Source: Brachionus plicatilis (lineage: Eukaryota; Rotifera; Eurotatoria; Ploima; Brachionidae). From it: a stretch of 64,000 nucleotides of DNA. The translations under genes were made by a program, and so were the position numbers. A model generated the notes under the pieces. The model did not search any database. It was not told where the DNA came from and saw nothing but the letters and a program-made list of their open reading frames with translations. Position 1 is the first letter of the stretch. The number at the start of each line of letters is the position of its first letter. Of the stretch, positions 50,360 through 63,078 are shown piece after piece. Where the stretch lies: NCBI GenBank assembly GCA_010279815.1, contig QEOQ01000303.1, positions 223,140 through 287,139 of the forward strand, read 5' to 3'.

Positions 50360-51755
50360 AATAGTTTAAATTATTTAATTTAAATAATTTTGAAAATCAA
50401 AAATAAAATAAATAATTATTTTGAAAATTACATGAATTCTGATTTTTAAAGAGCTAATTTATATAATTTAAATGGTATAAATTTTAATATTAAGAAATTT
50501 AAATTTACCCTTGAATGATTTATACTTTCTGGAAGATTAAATAAATAAAATAAAAATATAAACTTGCAAAAAATGCGAAATTAATATAAATTCATCAAAA
50601 TAATTGTTGAAACGGTTAATCAAATATAATATAAACATTTAAAAGTTTTGAGAAAAAAACAGCAAAAAATATTTTTTAACTATCAAAAATCGAGTGAATT
50701 TTAGAGGTTTAATTACAAATTTTGAATATATTTTCATTAATGCCAATCATAAAATGATTTATTTTTGTGAAAATTTTTTATTTGATTCTAAAATTTCCAT
50801 GTTATATGTATGTTGGTAAAATCATAAAAAATTATATAAAAATTATCAGTTAAATCCCTTTTAATTGGCATAATAAAATTCATGATGAAGATAGAATAAA
50901 AAAAGATACTCAGAAGTTAAGCATAATGCATAAAATGTTTTTTTGAAAATTTTGTGTGTTTTTACCATTATTTACTTTTATTTCGACCAATTTTATAGAG
51001 ACTTGTTTAAAAGTCCGAAATAAAAGTCAAAGTCATTAGATCTTTTTATCATTTCGTCATCTTTATACCGTTCCAGGTAGTTAAATTCGGCCTAGGCGGC
51101 CTAGTTAAATTCAAAGTCACTAAAATTTAAGATCAAAAAAATAAATTCAAAAACAGTCCGGACTCGGACTTGACTTGAGACTTGTTTACTTTTTAAAAAA
51201 CTCAGATTTTATATAAAATTAATTCATTTTGAGAGAATTAATAAAAAAAAAAATTTTTAGTTTCACTTACTCAATTAATTTTTTGAAAATTTTGTCAATT
51301 GAAGAAAAAACGAATATTTTATTTAAACTAAAAAGTATTTAAAAAGCTCAATAATAGACATTGCTACATTTTTCTGTTTAATATTTTCTGAAACATTGAA
51401 TATTTTAACTAAAACTTTAATTTGGAACTATCAAAATTATTTAATTCAAATAAATGTAAAAAATAATAAATGAAATGCAAATATGAATCTTTTAACTCTG
51501 TATTGATATTTAAAAATATGGAAAAGTTTTTATTTATTTTTTTTCTGAAACTCTGGAATTTTAAATAATTTTTTCAAAATATAAGCGATAGAATAAAAGT
51601 GCTTAGCCTTTAAAATTTAAATTAAAAACAAATGAAAAAATAATAATTTTTTTTAAATGATTCTTAATTTTAGTATAAAGGCAAAAATGAAATCGGGCTT
51701 GGCTTCATCCTTAATTTTTTAATTTAAAAAAATCAAATCAAAAGCAGATTTTAAA
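50360..51755. other. Intergenic with a short repeat-bracketed insert
   Basis: AT-rich spacer between convergent genes. GAGACTTGTTTA occurs at 50998-51009 and again at 51177-51188, enclosing GC-richer sequence with AGTCCGGACTCGGACTTG motifs and a small near-palindrome (GGCCTAGGCGGCC, about 51089-51101). It is possibly an old repeat insertion. Confidence 0.4.
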
Positions 51756-52806
<1,051 letters not shown>

Positions 52807-53606
52807 TTTAAAATTTAAAATCTATAATTAAAAAAAAACTTGGAAAATTATTCAATTCTTACTAGATACTAAATTATCATTTTTTTTAGCATATTTAAAT
52901 TATTTGAAATTTTTTTAAATTGGATTGGTAATTATGCTTGAGATTTTCATGTTTATTTATTTTTTTGCACAATGAATCCTTTGTTTAAAAAAATTTATAA
53001 ACTTTTTTGATTTTTAAATTTGATTGATAAACCCCTATTATCCATTAATGAAAACAACGATAAAAATATTATTTGAATGACCATTAGAAAAATAATGAAT
53101 ACTAAGAAAATAAATTTAATGTTAAAAAATTATTTTAGCACAACAAGTATTTATAGCGGCGGGAAAAGGTTTGAATTAAGTACAATCAGCTTCGTTTTCT
53201 ATGAATAACCATTTGTCAAATTCGGTTTTGAAAATATTCCTTGCGTCTTTTAAAGATATTTTAGAGCTAAATTTTTTAATATGCATATTAAGCTAAACCT
53301 TTTCTTTATTTGATATAAATATTTTAAAAATCTAAACTTTGAATTCAATTATCTATATTAATTCAATTACTGTATATGGCAAGGCTTTTTATTTATTGAT
53401 AAGCCATATTTAGATAAAAGTCAACATTCAACAAAACAAAATTATTTGAGATAGCCTTATTCTTAGATAAAGTTTTGATAAAATCTCTATCGGAAAAATA
53501 AAATAAATTTTTACATGAATAAATTAAAAATAAATTAATCATTTACGATTTTAAAGATAATTTTAATCTTAAATTTTATTGAAAAAATAAATCGCAAACA
53601 ATAGAT
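52807..53606. other. Intergenic, nothing recognised
   Basis: AT-rich spacer between PHYHD1 and PEBP, both on the minus strand. Confidence 0.5.
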
Positions 53607-54318
53607 TTAAAATTCAGTTCTCGATGCCAAAACTCTGTGCAGTACATCGGAATGTTCATCCCATTCTGCTTGGATAAAATTAGCTGCAACTACTGGACCA
53701 AGATGGTGACTTTTTGCAAACTGCCTTAAAGTTAATAAAATATTTGAACACACTGAAATATTATTTATTTTCTTTTAAATACTTTGTATGAAAATTGTTA
53801 CGATGTTTTCCAGTTATACTTGTGATTGTATGAACGTCTTTAAATGTCATTTTTTCTGGTTGCTTAAAGACTGTCAAAACATATCTATGCAGCCCACTAT
53901 CTTTTGGAGGAGCAGGACCAACATAACCGACTTTTTCTTCACCTTGGGAAATATTATTTCCTGGAATATTAACCACCATCCAATGATGCCATTCTTTAAA
54001 TTTCGGAGACCCTCTTGTTGGAGCATCAGGATCGGTCATTATCAGTGTGTAAAAACTATTGGGATCAGAATCCCAATGAACATTAGGTTGGCTTTTTGTC
54101 TTTAATAAATTTTTAATCTAGTAATATAATTTAAATAAATTTACATTTGTTGGAGTGACAACATTTCCAAGTTCAGCTCTGACACCTGAGTGGGGCCAAT
54201 CTACCTTTATAAAATTTATTTTTTAGTCCAAAATGTATGAATGAATTACTTGAAGTATCTGCTGCGGATTTTCATTGATTACGTCTGGTATGATACCTTC
54301 GACTTTGAATTCTTCCAT
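53607..54318 (-). CDS. PEBP1: Phosphatidylethanolamine-binding protein (PEBP1/RKIP-like)
   Basis: Four exons: 54318-54250, 54204-54145, 54099-53783 and 53724-53607, giving 187 residues, the same length as human PEBP1. Members bind anionic ligands and phospholipids, and some regulate Raf/MAPK signalling. The PEBP signature TDPDAPTRGSPKFKEWHHW covers about residues 65-83. NIPGNNIS, YVGPAPPKDSGLHRYV (the GxHR ligand-site motif) and the closing QAEWDEH segment are present. No signal peptide is visible, so it is cytosolic. It lies 240 bp downstream of the TRPV gene on the same strand. Confidence 0.94.
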
Positions 54319-54557
54319 ATTTGCTTTGGGGAATATTTGAAAAAAAAGAAAAAATGATTCAAATTTAAGTTGTTTTTTTTTTTTTTAAATAGATTTAATT
54401 TTCTATCCCAGCTGATCCAAAATTTAAAAAAAGAAAATCTAATTATAAAGCAAAAAAAAGATTTTTATAGAGTTTTTATTAGTTTTTTTTTAATCAAAAA
54501 TATTTTATGTCATTTTATAGGGAATAAAAAAATAAAATTTTTGAATTATTATTTCAA

Positions 54558-57500
54558 TTAATCGAATTTGAAAAAATTGTTCAAAATATATTTTTGAAAA
54601 TTTTCTTTTTTTGATTTAAATTCATTTCGTTCTTCTTCATTTTGCTTCCATTTTACAATTAGTCCTTTTTCTCCAGATTTCATTGAATTTGTATATTTTA
54701 CTTGCTGTTTAAGTCTTTCTTTTGGGTTTATGTTTTGTTCAACCACCAAAATTTGTCGACCCCATTGTCTTATCCACTCTGTTTTTCTTCCATTGGTAAT
54801 TTCTTGAGTATGGTCCATCATAGCTATTAGCATATTTACCAATAATAAACTACCTAAGAGCATAAAAATCATTGTATATATCTTTTTAAATCACAATTTA
54901 ATAATTAAATGTTTAAAGTTTTTTTAAATCCTACCGCTCCAATTATTGCATATGATGATGGAAATTCTACAATTTCATAAGCAACGGTTACTTCACCCAA
55001 AGTTAAAACAATTGTGTCAATTATAGATTCTATAGGATTAGTAAATTCGGATCTTAGCATATATGGGTTTAATTTTTGAAGAATTAGAAAAAAGGCTAAT
55101 AAAATTTTTTAAAAAAATAAAAATTAATTGTTTAATTATGTTACTTTGAGAAAATGAAATCATGAAAATAAAGTAAATGCTAAAAAATCGAACCATATCA
55201 TAACCAAGAATTCTATGTAGATTGTAGACAAAATTGCATACAGCCCGGAATCCTCTTTTTTTAATTTTTCAACATTTTTGATTTATTGATTAAAATTTAA
55301 TTACCTCGCATAATATAGTGACGATAATGATAACAAAATCACTTCTAAAGCAATAAGAATATCTTCAACTGCTGTATTGCATGAAAATCTAAATGGAATT
55401 ACTGCCAAAATACAAAATATTGAGATAATAAAAAGCATTTTGGTTGGATTTCTAAGCAGTGTGCGAAAAAATAATTTCCATCCATTTATATATGCATCAT
55501 TAAGGGTCAAGAGGATATAAAATATAGAATAAAATACAACGATTATTTCAATGATTGTTCGAGGCTAAAAATTAAAAAAATTAATTTAAGAATGAATCAA
55601 ATTTTTCTTTTTTAATTTAAATATCGTTATTTAATTTTCAAAAATACAGTAAATTCTGAAAATAGTTGATAAATGCAACAAATAAATATACCTAAGAAAT
55701 AAATATACCTAAATTAATTAAAAGGAAAAAGTTAAAATTTTTAGCGCTAATTTTTGTAAAATAATTTTTTTAAAGCGGTAATCTGTAAAAATTTTAATTA
55801 TTTTTTTTTAGTTTATTTGAATTTTATTTTTAGTTTTTTAAAGATAAAATATTCAGTTTTACATTGAAAGTCATAATCAACGTAAAAATTATTCAAGTTA
55901 TATTAATGTCCTATTTCTAAACTCTAACGAAACGGATGAAAATCTTAAAAAAAAAATTTAAATTAAAGAGTTTAATAAAAATATTTAAACAAGAAAGAAA
56001 TTTGGATTTTTGAAAAAAAATTCAAAATTTTACGTAATGCGCATTGTCAACCGGATTTAAATAGGCACATTTATGATCATCGGCTAAGCGATTACCCTCT
56101 GAGTCAATAGTAAAATTACCAAGTTCCAGTTCATTATAATAGTCTCTTTTTAAAAATATTGCAACAGCATTGAGAATAAAAAAGAGCGCAAATATTGAAA
56201 CTTCCACAAAAAATCTAAAATGATAAGCAATTAATTTATTTTATAATATTGAAAATTTTTTACCTAAATTTTATAAAGGTAGTCCATTTTTTTTGTAGCA
56301 AACTTGTTAAACAACCTTCCATTAGTTTTAAATGTTCTTCAGTGTCCTGTAAAATTAAAAATAAATTACAATAATTTTTAAACTCCTATATTTATGATCA
56401 ACTTTTTCGAGAATTAAATAGAGAACGCTTTTGGTATCAATTTTTCCATTTTGTGATATGGTATCTACATGCTTTAATGGGTATGCTGCACATGAAATGT
56501 CAGCATAAATCCAATAAACCTCTCGTAAAGTTTCCAAAATGAAGAAAAAAATCTTAATCAAAATAATTAATTCAAAATTTAAATATAAAAATAATTTACT
56601 TCTTGGCGACACAGTTCAGTAGCAAGAGTTAATGGAGTATAATCCTGTTTATTTTTAATGCTGAGATCAGCATTGTAAGCAACTAGTAATTTAAACAAAG
56701 GCTTTAAAATAAAATTAAACAAATAAAATAAATAGTAACAGCAAAAAAATTCGATTTAATTACAAAGTTATTGTGAATGATTAGCAAATGAAGGACAGTG
56801 TTTCCATTTGAATCTTGTCTGTTTGGATCAGCTCCACTTGCGAGTAAGAGTCTTACGCAATCTTCATGGTTCAATACAGCAGCAAAGCTTAGGGGATACT
56901 CTCCAAAATATGATAAACCATTATAATTGGTTTCAATAGGCAAAGTAGGGACTTCATTAAGCAAAAAATTTTGTCTACTCTCCTTTTGATCATCTGGTAG
57001 AAAAAATTTTCCAGTGCACCTTTGGTGTAAATCTGAGCCATTATCAAGAAGAATTTTCATCATAAATGGATCATCATTTACAATTGCCATATGAAGTGCA
57101 GTTTCTCCTATTTTAAAATGTATTTTTAATTTTTGATATTCAATTAAAAAAGAATAGAATAGTTGAATTTTAGAGCCTAAAATAGAGAAAACCGGTGATC
57201 TGCTATATCTTATTCTTTTAAATATCTAAAATAGGTTATATCCTAGGTATCAGACAAATTCAATCCTTTTTTAAGAATAAAAAAACTTCCACAGTGTTTT
57301 AACAAAATATAATACCAAAATGTTCATCTCCAATGCAGAAATCTTTGACCATACTAGGAAACAATTTAACCAATCTTTTTGCTATCAAATCATGAATAAA
57401 TGAGTTGTTGGATAAGCATAAATGAAGTAATGTTTCACCATTATAACCACGCTCATTTAAATCAAAGCATACAAATTTCGTGTGGTATTCAACTTGGAAC

Positions 57501-57922
57501 TCTTAAGAAATATAACTATTTATTCAGAATAAATATAAATTAAAGTCTATTACCTTCTATTTTTTTTCTCTTACACAAACGATCTAATTTGCTCCTAGAC
57601 TTGGTCGGTACAATCTCGTACTTGAATCTGAATTTATTAATGTCTTCCAACGGTATCTGTATTCAAATAAATGAAAATAAAAAAGCTAAATATTAATTTT
57701 TGTTACATTTTCTCCTTTTCCAGAATTAATCAAAAACTTTTTACATTCACTACTAATGAAATTATCTAAACGTGAAAAATCCTTTGTTCTATGTGCCAGG
57801 ATGGCAAGTTCTACCAATTCGCCACCACCTTTTTTGCTTATTAACCGATAAATATCAGGCTTATCCAAATCATCATCAAAAAGTATCTTATTTATTTCTT
57901 TGTTACTTTGTTTGTTTCCCAT
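54558..57922 (-). CDS. TRPV-family cation channel with ankyrin repeats (Nanchung/OCR-like)
   Basis: Twelve exons in phase: 57922-57707, 57656-57554, 57501-57316, 57107-56764, 56701-56600, 56552-56370, 56346-56264, 56214-56034, 55564-55305, 55254-55145, 55095-54935 and 54881-54558, encoding 750 residues. Ankyrin repeats occupy about residues 110-320 (GETALHMAIVNDDPFMMKIL, GEYPLSFAAVLNHEDCVRLL, DPNRQDSNGNTVLHLL). These closely match insect Nanchung and nematode OCR channels, which act in mechanosensory and chemosensory neurons. S1 lies near 410, and S2-S5 run through about 585. The pore region is LTLGEVTVAYEIVEF, and S6 plus the TRP-domain Trp segment is LLGSLLLVNMLIAMMDHT followed by TEWIRQWGRQILVVE. 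The N-terminus MGNKQS could be myristoylated. The 5' end is divergent from the MMP gene. Confidence 0.93.
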
Positions 57923-59671
57923 TTGAAAGAATCTAAATTAAATTTAACAAATGAAAAATTGTTTCATTTTTTACAAATTAATCGTTAACTCGTGTTAATG
58001 CTCATAAACATAAAGGTAAATATTGAGAAATAAATTTTAAATCAAGTATTAGCTATAAAAAGAGCAAATTACGTAGACAAGCTGTTTTTTAGACGAACTT
58101 CCATGACTATTAAAAATTCTTTAATGCCAAATCCTCTTAAAAAATTGTGTTCCGATTTGAAATGAATTAAAAAAAAATAATTATTTTAGAAAAATAAAAA
58201 AATGGCAATAATAGAGTTTTAGTTTTATTAATTTCTGAAAATAAGAAAAAATAATTTTATTTGATCAATCTATTGAAATAATTATTTATTGAATCTTGCA
58301 TTTTGCTTCAAGCTAGATTCTGTCAAATGTTTTTCTCAAATACTCTGATATAAGTTTTTATTTAATCAAGGAAACGTTCAGCTCTGTATTTAATGAATGA
58401 CTTTTTTTCCAGTATTGGTTTAATTGTCATGAAATTTTTTGCCATTTTTCTTTTTCATAATTTAAATCAATATTTTCAAGGAAAAATTTTTTTTTTAATA
58501 AGCCAATAGAGAAAGCGATCGGTCTTCAAAATATTTTAAAATTTCATATAAAAAATTTGTCTGCGTTAGTATTTAAAAAAAGTCAAAAATCAATCTGTTT
58601 GAGATGTTTATTTTCAAATATATTGAACTGAAAATTATTCTATTTTTTTTCAAAAACTCATGGTAAAAGAAATATTTTAAATATCATGATCAAATAATGA
58701 TAAAAATTGCTTTTTTAATGATTAAGTATTTGCTTATTTATTCTGGAGATAAGTTTTGATATCTATCACAAGAATGTAAAAAAAAAGATAATTAAATAAT
58801 GTTATTTCAAAGAATTAAAAAAATTAATTTTCTATATTTTCAATTTTATTCTGATTAAAAATAGCGATTATTTTGATTAATAAAAATTTCAAAAATACAA
58901 CAAAAGTCTAAACCTTTAGCTTTTAGAGAGTTTTTTTCTATTGATACCCTTGGTTATTTACATGATAAAAAAGTCGTTTAAGAACTAGTCAGATTTTCTG
59001 AAAATTAATTACAAAAATCTTTAATTTCAAGCAACTGCTAAAATTTTATTTGTAAAATAAACTTTCAAGAGAACATGTGGAAATGGACTCAAAATTAACT
59101 ATCATTTTAATAACTAAATTTGGTCTTAGCAAATCACAAATTTTTGACAACATTAGATTGTTTATCCAAACGATAAAGGCGTCTTAAGGCTTCATCTTTT
59201 CTTGAATCTGTTTGTTAGACAAACAAATTTGGTTTAATCCATCCAAATTCTAACATTAGATCTTTGGTTTACAAATCGTTGTCGGTTAACCAAACTCTTA
59301 ATGACCATTTTGAGTTAATTTTTGACTTATTTAACTAAATCTTGTGATTATTTGATCCATTATTGAAATTTACTAATCATTAACTTATATTAGAGCTAAT
59401 ATAGACTTTAATGAAACAAGCAAATACTTAAATTAAATTTCAAAATCTTCAAAAATATATTCATAGTTTGTTGGGTTATTTTATCAACATTTTTATCAAC
59501 ATCATTTTTGATTTCTGACCCTTTCCGACTTTGCGTGCAATTCAACGCTAACTAGCTAAATTTCACGTTGCATAACAAATTGTTTTCGGACTAGACGCTG
59601 ATATTTGCATGTGCTGACTGTACCAAAAACATTGTTGTTCAATCAAATAATAATTTTATTTTGAAGAAAAA
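57923..59671. other. Divergent intergenic region between TRPV and MMP genes
   Basis: 1.75 kb of AT-rich DNA that must contain both promoters. A small palindrome GTTTGTTAGACAAAC lies near 59208-59222. No other element was recognised. Confidence 0.45.
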
Positions 59672-62600
59672 ATGAAGTTTTTATTATTAATCTGGTTAAT
59701 TTTAATAAGTGAATCATTAATTTGGTGCTCGAAAGAAGCCAATAGTAGCTTGATTAGAAACTCAAGTGATGTTGATCCATTGTGGTACTTGAATAGATTC
59801 GGCTATTTGGACACAACTTCATCTAAAAAAAGTGCCAATTTGATAATGGTGCCTAGTGAAAATTCCACAAACCCAATTGTCACAACGGCTATCAAGAAAT
59901 TTCAAAAATTTGCCGGATTAAATCAGACAGGAGTTATAGATGAGGATACCAAAAAAATGATGACAACTCCAAGATGTGGACATCCAGATAAATTGGGTGA
60001 CGATCAAAAAAATCGTAATAGAAGATATGCACTTCAGGGCAGCAAATGGCCAAAGTCTAATATACAATTTAAGATTACTAAGTATCCGGCATACAGTTTA
60101 ATGTCTAAGAGGGATATTAATGATGAGCTTAAACGTGCCTTTGATTTATGGAGTGTAAATTCAAATCTTGAATTTGAGCTAGTGGATGAAATCGGAAATA
60201 AAAGCATTTCTAAGCTTATTTTACCTGAATCAGATAAAAATAGATCGAAGACTAATGTTGACATTGAGATAAGATTTGAAAGCGGATATCATGGTGATAG
60301 TGAGCCATTTGATGGAAGTGGAATGATTTTAGGTAAATTTTCCAAAAAAATATTTTTTTAATTTATAGCGAGTTTTTTTTCAGGCCATGCTTATTTTCCT
60401 GAATTTGGCGGTAGTACACATTTTGATGCTGATGAATTTTGGACAAAAAATTCTACAAACGGAGTCAATCTTTATCAAGTGGCTGTCCATGAGTTTGGAC
60501 ATGCTCTCGGTTTAGAACATTCAGAAAATTTTGATGCAATAATGGCACCATTCTTTAGGTAATATGTTATCTTTATTAAATATGCATGATAGAATGATTC
60601 TTGAAAGTGTCCAAATTTGTTTTTTTTTAAGCAAAAAAATATTGCTCAATGAAATGATCATATCAGTTCTTGGTTAAATTTCTATGCCATATCCAATTTT
60701 TGAGGATTCAATAATATCAAATTAAAAGCTCATAAATCGTATTTTTTTAAGGAAACAAATTAGAAATGATGAAAAAAACGAATTTAGATTTCAAGTAAAT
60801 CTATTTAGAAACGGAAAAAATCAAATACTGATGCCATTATCTTTTCCTTTTATTTAAGACAAAAAATTTGTAAAATAAAAGCTAAATTTTATTTTTGGTT
60901 AATATCTTGTATTCTTTATTAATGAGAATAGTTAAGACACAAGATCCAAACAATAAATTTCCTTTTTTTCAGTTTTTATCTAAATATTATAAAACTTTGT
61001 TTAATTTTAATTAAATTTTAACATAAAATAATCTGATTTCATGCATTAAGTATGAACGAAATTTATTATTTTACTAATTCGATTCAAAAGTACAGATAAA
61101 AGTTGACAAGTTTAAAGTTTTAGATGAATGAAAAGATTAAATAAATATAATCGAATAAAATTAAAATATTGAGCAATTTTTTAATTTTAGTATGATAATT
61201 TATTATTGATTTTGTATTTAAAGAATATTAAATTTAAAAAAAAAATAGACTTGAATTTATATTTTTAAATTTGTTCTTTGTATAACATAATGTAATAAGC
61301 CTAGCTACATTTGATAATGTTTGAAATAAAAATTGAAAAAAAAAAGATAAAAAAACAAAACAATTAAAAACTTGAAGATTTTAAACATTCAATTTAATCT
61401 TGCTAGACTTCACATAACTAATTTAATTATTAAATCAAATATATCTTGCTTCGATTTGAGTGCAAAATTATTTTTGGGTTTGATCTTTAGCAAGGGGTAA
61501 GTTAATTTAATATAAAATTTAAAGATTAAAGATCTACAAACAAAACAAAAACTCTTCATTGTAATCTTTAAAAAAATTTAAATATTATTCGTTATATTGA
61601 TATATTATATTATATTATTTGGAAATTAAGTTAAATTTTATCAATTTTTAAATTTCAAAAATAATTTTGTTTGCATATTTCCAGAGGCTACACGACAGAT
61701 TTCAAACTGCATTCGGATGATCTCACCGGAATCGAAATGTTGTACGGTCCAAATAAAAAACCAAAAAAACAACCAAAAATAATTCCAAATTTCAGGAATA
61801 ACATGCCAAATGTTTACAAGAATGAATTAAATTTTGATCTATCAAAGTATTTTCCATCAGTTAAACCCAAAACAACAAAATTTATAAAAAAAATATCTGG
61901 AAAAGTTAAAACATCAATTACAGAATCATCAATAGTGACTAGGCCACATTTTTTAAATAAAGTTAATAAACCAGAATATTTTGACCCTTCATCGACCATC
62001 AGCCTTTGTTTGGATGGTAAATTTGATGCAATTACAGTACTTTCTGATGGATTTACATATATTTTCAAAGACTCACTAGTTTATAAAATAGACTCAAATT
62101 TTAAAATTGATTATAGTTACCCCAAAAAAATTAATTACGTTTTTAAAGGCAAAAATGGTCTAACTTACATGAATTTACCTTCAAAATTAGACTCTGTTTT
62201 GTACGTTCCTGAAAACGCTATGACTTATTTTTTCAAAAATAATCTTTATTGGCGTTCTAGTAAACTTTACGAATTGGATTCTGGCTATCCGCGCCTAATT
62301 TCGGACAGTTTCAGAGGCCTCAATTCAAAAAATGGATTCAATGGAAGAATAGATGCTAGCTTTGTATGGAGTGGTAATCGTAGAGTCTACTTTATAGAAG
62401 GCCATAAGTATTGGCGATTTGACTTTGAATCTGGTTCAGTGGAACCAGGATATCCTAAAAGTTTGTCTGTTTGGCGTGGACTACCATCAAAAATAACCAG
62501 TGCTTTTTTGTGGATAAATGGAATAACTTATTTTTTTAACAATCATAAATATTATAGATTTAACGATTTGGCATTTAAAGTCGAAGAAGACGCGTTTCCG

Positions 62601-62906
62601 CCTTATCCTCGCCTTAATAAGGACTTTTGGTTTGGGTGTAATAATTTGAACCGATTTGGTAAGTTTTATTTTTTTAATTTTTAACTGCAGTCCTTAATAA
62701 TAAATGTAAATTTTCAAGGTAAATTGATCCTTAATTCTACTCTAAATGAAGCCAAAAAAAACAATGTGGAAATAAATCAAACAAATAGAGAAGAAGAGGC
62801 TGAACCTAGGTCCAAATTAGAAAAACAAAAATCAAATATTTCAAACAGATTAGATACAGATTTTTGTCTAATTTTTTCTTTCTTTCTAATAGTAATAAAC
62901 TTATAA
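59672..62906 (+). CDS. Matrix metalloproteinase with hemopexin domain and hydrophobic C-terminal anchor
   Basis: Four exons, 59672-60332, 60384-60558, 61685-62658 and 62719-62906, encode 665 residues. A signal peptide (1-19) precedes a prodomain with peptidoglycan-binding-like helix repeats and the cysteine switch PRCGHPD (C102). A furin-type site RNRR (115-118) then leads into the catalytic domain. Catalytic features are the structural zinc/calcium segment ([20 protein letters not shown]), the zinc helix [11 protein letters not shown] (256-266) and the Met-turn IMAPFF. A basic hinge precedes a four-bladed hemopexin domain opened by CLDGKFDA and closed by WFGC. The last 15 residues are hydrophobic ([14 protein letters not shown]) with no cytosolic tail, as in GPI-anchored MT-MMPs. 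Intron 2 is 1.1 kb, the others 51-60 bp. It would act on pericellular matrix. Confidence 0.93.
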
Positions 62907-63078
62907 TTTTTTTGTTCAATCGAATTGGAGGGTTTTATCAACCAAAATTGTAAAGATTTAATTTTTTTTTTATTTAGAGGAATATTAAAAATACTTTTTC
63001 CGTTCTAAAAATTCATAAGCTTTATTAATGTAAATAAATTTTATTAAAAAAATCATTTTCTTGATATATTCTAAAAGA

